Source: CAYXDO01 sp964463485 (GTDB taxonomy: Bacteria > Myxococcota > Kuafuiibacteriia > Kuafuiibacteriales > Kuafuiibacteriaceae). From it: a DNA stretch of 21,345 nucleotides. Location of the stretch: NCBI GenBank assembly GCA_964463485.1, contig CAYXDO010000182.1:1-21345 (forward strand). Reading direction: 5' to 3'. The notes beneath the pieces were generated by a model. That model worked only from the letters and a program-made list of their open reading frames with translations. It searched no databases and was not told where the DNA came from. Shown here one piece after another: positions 14,749 through 21,345 of this stretch. How positions within the stretch are numbered: position 1 is the stretch's first letter; each line of letters starts with the position of its first letter. Both the position numbers and the translations under genes were made by a program.

Positions 14749-15579
14749 GGCTCCTGCATGCTCGCCTCGAACGCCTCGATGCGAGGAAACGTCCGCACTA
14801 CAAGCCCCACGAGAGGCTGGCGATCCTCGAGCTCCGAGCGGCTCGACACTGGTCCATGGCCCAGGCGGCGACTCACCTGCATCTCCGAGTGGGAGCGAAG
14901 TCTTCGGCGAGAAGGTACAGAGGCCTTCATCGGGCTCCCGAAGCCGGTCAATCAGTTTCCTGAGTATGTCACCTACGTGGTCCAACGGCTGAAGGCCCTT
15001 TGTCCGCGCCTCGGAAACAAGAAGATCGCCCAGGTGCTCGCTCGCGCGGGCCTTCATGTCGGAGTCACTACTGTCCGACGTTTGCTCGAACGAAACACTC
15101 CGCCACAGGGAGAGGCGACCGCCGTCGATGCGGGCCAATCGCGGAACGTTGACGACACCTCTTGACGACACCTCGAATGAGAGTACCGACGAATGCGCGG
15201 CCGAGAGGGAGGGCCAAAACCTCGACCCAAAGCGAAGAGCCAAGCCGTCCGCGCCGACCGCCCAAATCAGATCTCGGAGATCGACTTCACCTTGGTCCCG
15301 ACGGCAGGAGGCTTCTGGATGCCTTGGATCCCCAACGCACTCTGGCAGCGCTGGCCGTTCTGCTGGTGGGTCGCGCTCATCATCGACGTGCACTCTCGCA
15401 GAGTCATGGAACTCTCGGTCTTCTCGGACCACCCGAGCGCAACCGCGGTTTGTTCGTTTCTCGAGGACACCATCACGTCTTCGGGCGCCAAACCCAAGTA
15501 TCTCGTCCAAGACAAGGGAGGGCAGTTCACGAGCGAAGAGTATCGGACTTGGTACCGCGGGACCGATTTCGACTGTTGA
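14745..15579 (+). pseudogene. Decayed integrase/transposase with rve catalytic core
   Basis: Pieces of one integrase-like protein lie in order but not in one frame. The helix-turn-helix start (RLLHARLERLDARKRPHYKP, then HERLAILELRAARHWSMAQA) is in one frame. After a frameshift near 14900 come TEAFIGLPKPVNQFPEYV and RLKALCPRLGNKKIAQVLAR in another. Two in-frame stops follow at 15163 and 15178. The catalytic core then resumes (15193-15579) with ISEIDFTLVPTAGGFW (first Asp), WPFCWWVALIIDVHSRRVM and KYLVQDKGGQF (second Asp). The frame ends at WYRGTDFDC before the third catalytic Glu. The layout resembles IS3/IS481-like integrases that I associate with Myxococcota genomes. Terminal inverted repeats and a target duplication were not found. 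It cannot be active and marks an old insertion into the Ig-like gene. Confidence 0.85.
15149..15174. repeat. 13-bp tandem duplication inside the integrase remnant
   Basis: The sequence ttgacgacacctc occurs twice back to back (15149-15161 and 15162-15174). It creates the first in-frame stop (15163-15165) and shifts the frame of everything after it by one base. It is probably one of the decay mutations. Confidence 0.85.
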
Positions 15580-15686
15580 AGCACGTGCGAACTCATGCTA
15601 TTGCGACTCATCCGAACTCCCGAAATACCACGTTTTCACGAATACCGAAGTCGCTGGACCCCTACCCCCTACCCGTACCCTGGCAC

Positions 15687-16925
15687 TCAGAGGGGGAACT
15701 TCTCAATCAGCATGTGCCTGCACTCGTCCGGAGTTGGCAAACTCGGAAACTGCAGCCGCGCTCGACCCAAACTACAGCGCGGTGGGCCCTCGAAGGGGAC
15801 CCACTGCAAATCCCAGGATCTGCACTCCTCGAAATCGTCGACATCGAAGATCGTCCGCCCCTCGCCCGTTCGTACGTCGACGCTCCAGATGCTTCGCTTG
15901 TCCCACAACAGGAAGCGGTCCCCTTCCTCAACTTCTACCCACCGCGCGAAGTCACCCTCGGGGTCCGACCTATGCAGGCGTGCCCAGAGGACCTGCCCGG
16001 TCCGGACGTCGATTGCGAACGCCGTCTCTTCTGTCACGAGCGATTCAGGGTCGTAGCCGATGCCCGTGAACAACAGCAGGTTTCCCGACACGGCATGGCT
16101 GAGCGTGATTTGAGTCGGGATCTGCACCGACCATATGGGCTTACCATCCACCAGTTGCATGCCGCTGACCGTTGAGCAGTGCCACCCATCGCGGCTCTGT
16201 AGGATGACCGCATCGTGCACCACTTCCAGTAGCCTCACCCCTCGCCCGGTGGAAACAGCCCATGAGCGGGTGCCGCGGCCGAGTTCCCAGGCGGCCAGTC
16301 TTGACATTGGCCGCGCCTTGGGCCCCGAACTAGCAATGACAAATCCGTTTGCTACGTGCAAAGCCAGAATTGAATCGCTCAGAGCCGTTTCGACCGTTCG
16401 TCTTGTTCGGCCACTTGCGGCGGATATCTCGCGAATCGAGCCCTTCGTAGCCAGGTAGACATAGCCCGCATCGATCGCGAGAGGGCCAAGGGGCGCCCTC
16501 CACTTCTCGATCCCCGTCCTCAAGTCAAGCGCATGAAGGAAGGAGTTCGCCTCGCAAACGAGAATAGGGAAGGAAAGGTGGCGACGAAGGCTATCGACGT
16601 CTGGAAAAACGCAGCCGCGAAGCCGACTCACGACACGAGTCTCCTCGTCGGCGATGTGGATCTCTGAACTGGGGGCCCGCACGATGACCTTGCCCCGAAC
16701 CCATGCGGCGATCTGCTCCCCCGCGCCCAACGGAATTCCGAGGGGCGTGCCGCTAAAGACCGCTTTTGCATGCTGCTGGGACGTCTGGACAACGAAGTCC
16801 GAAGCCCCCCAGGGAGTGACAGTCACGACTCTCTCCTCGAAGTCTTGGGCCTCGGCGGCCATCATCCCACCCGCAGCAAGCAGCACCAAAGCAGGCCGAA
16901 GAGTCCGGGCGGGCCCGCTCCTCAC
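15687..16925 (-). CDS. Secreted PQQ-like beta-propeller protein coupled to the Rhs gene
   Basis: A 412-residue protein with a signal peptide (RPALVLLAAGGMMAAEAQDF, cut near 26-27) and recurring PQQ/BamB-like blade motifs. Examples are LHALDLRTGIEKWRAPLG, YVYLATKGSIREISAASGRTR, AFAIDVRTGQVLWARL and IWSVDVRTGEGRTIF. The repeats suggest a seven- or eight-bladed propeller; the Ala/Gly-Trp docking pattern is loose and no PQQ or metal ligands are recognised, so it is more likely a binding scaffold than an enzyme. Start is GTG at 16925, overlapping the Rhs stop as GTGA (16922-16925), with GAAGG a short distance upstream. This tight coupling to an Rhs protein with a metallopeptidase-like end makes it a candidate exported partner or immunity protein. 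Its size and fold are unusual for immunity. A standalone envelope protein is the alternative. Confidence 0.82.
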   Translation of the reverse strand: MRSGPARTLRPALVLLAAGGMMAAEAQDFEERVVTVTPWGASDFVVQTSQQHAKAVFSGTPLGIPLGAGEQIAAWVRGKVIVRAPSSEIHIADEETRVVSRLRGCVFPDVDSLRRHLSFPILVCEANSFLHALDLRTGIEKWRAPLGPLAIDAGYVYLATKGSIREISAASGRTRRTVETALSDSILALHVANGFVIASSGPKARPMSRLAAWELGRGTRSWAVSTGRGVRLLEVVHDAVILQSRDGWHCSTVSGMQLVDGKPIWSVQIPTQITLSHAVSGNLLLFTGIGYDPESLVTEETAFAIDVRTGQVLWARLHRSDPEGDFARWVEVEEGDRFLLWDKRSIWSVDVRTGEGRTIFDVDDFEECRSWDLQWVPFEGPPRCSLGRARLQFPSLPTPDECRHMLIEKFPL

Positions 16926-19900
16926 GGCGGTGCGCCTTCGTCTGACGCGGAGTATGCCGCGCTCAGGTGCCGAAACGCCTGAAACTGAAACGACGCTGCG
17001 TGACTTAGGCGCTCCACCTCAAACTCCCAGGGGGCGAATTCCTGAAGGCGGCCCGCGATGTCTAACGCGCTGGCCTCCAAAGGCCAGACGGCCTGAACGA
17101 TGGCCGACCGGTCACCACGCGCGAAACCGATAACCCACTCCTCGGTCATCGTCAACGGAAACAGGCAACGGCCGTCAGCTTCGCAAGCAATTTGTGTATA
17201 CGGTGGCGGTGGCGGTTCGAAAGGATCTAGGTACGGAGCTAGACTAATGCGCCCGTGGCCTGCTCCGACGAATTCGGCGAAATGGGTCAACTCGTGCATG
17301 ATTGTCACTACTCGTAGCAGGGGGTGGCTTAGCGGGCGCATGACCCACTCGATGGACTGACCGGCCGCATTGGTGTCTACGTGGTCCCACGAGAACGAGC
17401 GGACAAAGGCGTCGCCCATTCGAATGAAAGGGTCGTCCGCGAAGGTCGGATAAAATTCGTCTCGCAGCCTGGAGCCGACCCCGGCGAAGAAGCTGCAACT
17501 CGGAGAGCGCGTCCTCTCGCAGGGCACAATCTGGAGACGAGGCGAGTTTATTATCTCCTGCATTTTTCCCCACGCGTTACGAACCTGCGTGACGGTTTCA
17601 GCATTGTTCGATCCAAACAACACGCCGACATCCTTAGAAAAGCCAGTGGTAGCCATTTCGTCGACGAACACGGCTATGTCCTCCGGTCCGTATGTCTGCT
17701 CGAGTGACAACCACACCTGATCCATGTCGATGGGACTCAGCGCTCGGAGTGCGCTTTGATTCGAGATCTGCGCCTGAATTGAGAGAGCGATCTGAGTCTC
17801 CAGGCCAATACTGCTCCGCCCAGTCGGGTCGCCCCGATTAACTGGATCGCCTTCGGCGTAGACGTAGGGATTTAGCGACATGGAACGAGTCGCTACGCCA
17901 CTCTCCGGGTCCCTCGTCAGGAACCGACCCGTCGAGGGATCGAGATACCGTGCGCGCAGGTAGATCAGACCTGACTCAGGGTCTGACTCTTCGCCGAGAA
18001 ACCCCAACTTCGATAGGCTTGCGCCCACATGGGTCATTTCGCCGAACTCGTGATAGGAATATCGGTCGGTAACCTGTGCGCCCTCATTCATGAGAAATCG
18101 AACCGATCCAACCCGATCGACATGAATTGTACTGACGCCGCCAGTGGAACTCGTATGTGCCACGGGCACGCTCCCTGCCCAAAGATAAGACTCGACAAGG
18201 TCACCGGACGACGTTGTCCTGGCCACAAGGCGACTGAGTTTCGAACGTTTGTCGACAACGAGAATCGAGGGCACACCGTTGCGTGAAACTCCGTCCCTGA
18301 TGCCGTCAGAATCGTATGAGAAGAGTAACTCTTGCGGCCCAGACCGGATCGAGCGGAGCTGGTTAAGGTCGTCAAAACCAAAATAGGTCGTGGTTCCGGC
18401 CTTCGTCCGGGAGCGAATGTTCCCTGCCTCGTCATACGAGTAAGTCGTTTCGCTAAGCCCATCCGAGATGGCCGTCAGCCGTCCGTCCCCATCGTGCTGG
18501 TACTCGTATCGAGTCGCGCCATCGGTGGAACCTGTCCTGTTGCCCGCGGCGTCATACTCATACGTGCGGTGGCCGACTTCCAGTCCATGTTCAGTCTCGA
18601 CGGCGTCAATGACTCGCCCAGCCGAATCGTATTCGTACCGGACCGCCTCTCCCGACACGGTATCGCTCACGCTTCGAATTACCCCGGACTCATCCCGAAC
18701 GTAGGAATAGTCGCCGATGATGGCTTCTTCGGTTGTGATCGTGAGCCGAGCCAAACCAAAATCGTCGTACCCGTAGTCGGCTATAGCTCCGTTGGGATAT
18801 CGAAACTGCCCCAATCGCCCCTTGCCGTCGTAGCCCAGGCCGAACTCCCGGCCGCTTGCGTCTTCCACTCCCTCAAGCCGTCTTTGCGTATCATAAGAGT
18901 ATTTCTGCACGCCAGCGGGGCCGACAGTCTGAGCGAGGTTTCCGAGCGAGTCATATAAATAAGACAATGTCGCCCCCGATGGTTTCTGATTTCTGACGAG
19001 GCGGCCTCGGGCATCGTATTCGAAGAACTCGTCATTGGAAGTCTCCCGGCGTCCCGCGGGCGTGTAGGTCATCATGGTGACCTCGCCGCTACCGAGGGTT
19101 CTCGTGGCGACCAGTCCTTTTAGATTGTGAGCGTAGTCGACCCGAGCACCCTGTGGCCCATCATAGCGTCTGAGTCGCCCGGCAGCGTCAAACGCGTAGG
19201 TGAAAGTGGAGCCTGACGGAAGCGTCTTAGACGCGGTCCGCGCAACCGGGTCGGAGCGTAGACTCGCGACATTTCCATTCGGATCCTCAATCGCCGACAG
19301 TTGCATGCCGCGGTATCGATACTCGACCGAGTTGCCAGTCGCGTCCGATGCTACCAGTATCAGCCGGCCGACGTCGTCATAGGCAAATGACGTCGTAGAT
19401 CCGTCAACGCCTCGGACCGCAATCAGCCTGCCGACCTGGTCATACGACGCCTGCGACGACCGACCGGAGCTGTCGGATACCACTCGTCGGCCGCGCTCCA
19501 CGTCGTAGTGGATCGCGGCTTCTTCGCCCATGGAAAAGATTCGAACGGGTCTGCCAACCTTGTCGAATTCAGTACGACTAGTCGCGCTATGCGTGCCGGA
19601 TGTCTCGGTCCAATCCGGGCCATAGGTTGCGGTTGCGACCGACCCATCGAAATTCCGAACGACGGTCGGCCGACCCATCGCGTCGTGCGTTACAGTCTGC
19701 CGTTCCCCGCCGGGTAGTCCAACCGCCACTATCCAACCGCTTGGCCCGTACTCGAAGCTCGTGCGATTGCCCTCCTCGTCCTCACGCGCCAGAACACGGC
19801 CCTCCGCGTCATATTCGGCGGTTGTTGAGGTGCCGTCTGGAAAGTGGCGCCCCGTCTGATTTCCCTCGGTGTCAAAACTAAAAGTGAATGTGTCGCCCAG

Positions 19901-21345
19901 CCGCGTCACCAAGCCGGTACGGCGGCCAGCGGCGTCGCGCTGGGTCGTGAGGACAGACCCATCGGGGTGGACGAGTTCGGCAATGCGACCGCGTGCGTCC
20001 CGGCGATACTCAAACCGCCTCGAAGTTGTATGTCCTCGATCATCCAGTTCCACGTAGACTTCGCAAACAACGCGGCCGCTTCGATCGAGGTCCGTGCGAA
20101 TCTCGTTGCCCGCCGCGTCTCGATCCCACGTTAGTCTACCGAGCGTGTCGTACTCCAACGTTCGGACGACCGTTCCGTTGGGACCCACGATCCGTCCAAC
20201 CATGCCCCGCGCATCACGCAGCAACTTCGTCGTTGCGCCGTTCCGATCCTGAAAGGCGACGAGGTTACCGCGAATGTCGTAGGTACGCGAAGTGAACTCA
20301 TTCTCTTCATTTGTCGCGGAAGTCTCTTGGTCTAAATCTGAGTAAGTGTAAACGCGCCTCGAGCCGTCACGAACTAGCTCTGTCAAGTTGCCACGGCTGT
20401 CGTATGTCATGGTCGACGTCCGAGACACCGGGTCAAGCTCGAAAATCATGTTGTCGCTTTCGTCATACCTTCGAACCCATCTAGCCCCCGTCGGATCCAG
20501 TCGCTCGACGACGTTGCCGCGCCGGTTATAGCGAAGCAGAGTGGAGTATCCAAGGCGATCCGTCACGAACTCTGCGCGATTGTCGAGATCATGGCGACGT
20601 TCCGACCGACGCTCCATGGAGTCGATGATTGCCGCCAACCTCCCGTCCGCGCCGTACTCAGCTCGAAGCGCTCTCACGCCCAGCGGGTCGATCACGTCCA
20701 GGAGCTGATGCGGAATCGAGGCGAGATATGTGAACTGCGTCCCGTTGCCCTCCTGGTCCTCAAACCGCACCAAATTCCCATTCCCGTCATACCGATACCG
20801 GACCGTGTACCCCATCGGGTCGGTGATTTTGGTGATCCTTCCCTCGGCATCCCGCTCGAACGGCAACCCGATCCCGAGATTGTGCGTCAACCCATTGGGG
20901 CCCACACTCACCGAATTCCCATTCCGGTCCTGGAACCGCGTCACGCCCTTGTACACGTTCAGGTCGATGACATTCCCCTCCGGGGTCGTGAGTCTGACAT
21001 CCGTCGCGGCCTCGACATCCAAGTCATCCCAGTTCCTCAGATCCGTCCGGCCCTCGGCGTTGAACACCCAGGTGTCTCTTCCGAGGAGCTGGAGTTTCGC
21101 TCCCGGCCGAGTGCCTCCGGTTTGTTCAAACGTCAGGTCGCCGTCGCAGAAGCCGAAGCCTCCGGCGACGTTCTTGATCACCGGCTTGAAGCGGAAGTAC
21201 GTCCGCTCTCCGAGCCTGACTTCGGTGACGTGACTCTTGAGCTCTTCGACTCGGCTGCACGGCAGGAAGAAGCCGACCGGCTTCGAGATCCGCCAGCCGT
21301 CTCCGGGCTTTCGGTTGTGCTGCACGCTTCCTATGACACTCATCC
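16922..21345 (-). CDS. Rhs/YD-repeat protein with HELTH-containing C-terminal domain, 5' end outside window
   Basis: The last 1473 or more residues of an Rhs protein. An N-terminal soluble region (1-130 in the visible part) is followed by a long run of YD repeats (about 150-1125), such as YRYDGNGNLVRFEDQEGN, YDSRGNLTELVRDG and YEYDAAGNRTGSTDG. These build the spiral beta cage of Rhs/Tc proteins. The conserved Rhs core boundary is present as RARYLDPSTGRFLTRDP (1130-1146) and ends at DPTGR (1172-1176). The 297-residue tip has HELTH (1350-1354) and a possible third ligand in TEEW (Glu1401/1402). The ATG at 21343 is probably internal, because normal Rhs proteins have more N-terminal sequence; the frame runs into the window edge. 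The stop overlaps the propeller gene start (GTGA). No VgrG, PAAR or Tc partner is visible, so its delivery route is unknown. Confidence 0.93.
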   Translation of the reverse strand, partial: MSVIGSVQHNRKPGDGWRISKPVGFFLPCSRVEELKSHVTEVRLGERTYFRFKPVIKNVAGGFGFCDGDLTFEQTGGTRPGAKLQLLGRDTWVFNAEGRTDLRNWDDLDVEAATDVRLTTPEGNVIDLNVYKGVTRFQDRNGNSVSVGPNGLTHNLGIGLPFERDAEGRITKITDPMGYTVRYRYDGNGNLVRFEDQEGNGTQFTYLASIPHQLLDVIDPLGVRALRAEYGADGRLAAIIDSMERRSERRHDLDNRAEFVTDRLGYSTLLRYNRRGNVVERLDPTGARWVRRYDESDNMIFELDPVSRTSTMTYDSRGNLTELVRDGSRRVYTYSDLDQETSATNEENEFTSRTYDIRGNLVAFQDRNGATTKLLRDARGMVGRIVGPNGTVVRTLEYDTLGRLTWDRDAAGNEIRTDLDRSGRVVCEVYVELDDRGHTTSRRFEYRRDARGRIAELVHPDGSVLTTQRDAAGRRTGLVTRLGDTFTFSFDTEGNQTGRHFPDGTSTTAEYDAEGRVLAREDEEGNRTSFEYGPSGWIVAVGLPGGERQTVTHDAMGRPTVVRNFDGSVATATYGPDWTETSGTHSATSRTEFDKVGRPVRIFSMGEEAAIHYDVERGRRVVSDSSGRSSQASYDQVGRLIAVRGVDGSTTSFAYDDVGRLILVASDATGNSVEYRYRGMQLSAIEDPNGNVASLRSDPVARTASKTLPSGSTFTYAFDAAGRLRRYDGPQGARVDYAHNLKGLVATRTLGSGEVTMMTYTPAGRRETSNDEFFEYDARGRLVRNQKPSGATLSYLYDSLGNLAQTVGPAGVQKYSYDTQRRLEGVEDASGREFGLGYDGKGRLGQFRYPNGAIADYGYDDFGLARLTITTEEAIIGDYSYVRDESGVIRSVSDTVSGEAVRYEYDSAGRVIDAVETEHGLEVGHRTYEYDAAGNRTGSTDGATRYEYQHDGDGRLTAISDGLSETTYSYDEAGNIRSRTKAGTTTYFGFDDLNQLRSIRSGPQELLFSYDSDGIRDGVSRNGVPSILVVDKRSKLSRLVARTTSSGDLVESYLWAGSVPVAHTSSTGGVSTIHVDRVGSVRFLMNEGAQVTDRYSYHEFGEMTHVGASLSKLGFLGEESDPESGLIYLRARYLDPSTGRFLTRDPESGVATRSMSLNPYVYAEGDPVNRGDPTGRSSIGLETQIALSIQAQISNQSALRALSPIDMDQVWLSLEQTYGPEDIAVFVDEMATTGFSKDVGVLFGSNNAETVTQVRNAWGKMQEIINSPRLQIVPCERTRSPSCSFFAGVGSRLRDEFYPTFADDPFIRMGDAFVRSFSWDHVDTNAAGQSIEWVMRPLSHPLLRVVTIMHELTHFAEFVGAGHGRISLAPYLDPFEPPPPPYTQIACEADGRCLFPLTMTEEWVIGFARGDRSAIVQAVWPLEASALDIAGRLQEFAPWEFEVERLSHAASFQFQAFRHLSAAYSASDEGAPP
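16925..17815 (-). other. Rhs C-terminal tip: putative zincin-type metallopeptidase toxin domain
   Basis: This is the variable segment after the Rhs core motif DPTGR, where polymorphic toxin domains sit. It contains RVVTIMHELTHFAEFVGAG, a textbook HExxH zinc site preceded by a hydrophobic helix. TEEW follows about 47 residues later and could supply the glutamate of a gluzincin. Four Cys (two pairs: PCERTRSPSC and ACEADGRC) may form disulfides, suiting an exported domain. I could not assign it to a named family. Confidence 0.6.

Overview
The window is GC-rich, gene-dense bacterial DNA. Large Rhs/YD-repeat proteins, a PEGA-domain protein, many GTG/TTG starts, tandem repeats in and between genes and a degenerate integrase of a type I associate with myxobacteria all suggest a Myxococcota genome, probably class Polyangia. 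This is inferred from gene style; no rRNA or marker gene is present. A 100-N gap (11256-11355) shows that this is a draft scaffold.

Layout, left to right. (1) 1-170: an 18-bp tandem repeat, probably the start of a minus-strand hexapeptide-repeat protein running off the left edge. (2) 380-3270, minus: a three-gene copper nitrite reductase operon: nirK with a fused C-terminal cytochrome c, a nirV-type SUMF1 protein, and an SCO copper chaperone. (3) 3537-5617, plus: a two-gene operon joined by a 4-bp overlap, encoding an uncharacterised membrane-anchored or lipoprotein-like protein and a radical SAM/SPASM peptide maturase. A possible 38-residue His-rich peptide lies 29 bp downstream. (4) 5798-6787, minus: an Rpn/PDDEXK_2 nuclease with a 15-bp tandem repeat just upstream. 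(5) 7047-11121, minus: a PEGA protein, a thioredoxin-like protein and ComEC, each pair joined by a 4-bp overlap with a non-ATG start. (6) A 33-bp repeat array interrupted by the assembly gap. (7) 11420-12154, minus: a CinA/MoaB-like molybdopterin-binding-domain protein. (8) 12200-14480: a divergent pair, an acyl-CoA-ligase-like (PaaK/CapK) enzyme and a short-chain dehydrogenase. (9) 14491-15579: the tail of an Ig-like-domain gene broken by a decayed integrase. (10) 15687-21345, minus: the C-terminal 1473 residues of an Rhs protein ending in a HELTH-motif domain, overlapping by 4 bp a secreted beta-propeller protein.

Working model. The nir operon gives nitrite-to-NO reduction with its own electron-entry haem domain and copper-delivery factor; no NO or N2O reductase is visible here. 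The PEGA-Trx-ComEC operon serves the envelope and DNA uptake. The two places most likely to hold an undescribed system are the radical SAM/SPASM operon (a dedicated protein or peptide modification pair) and the Rhs-metallopeptidase/propeller pair (a possible polymorphic toxin with an exported partner).
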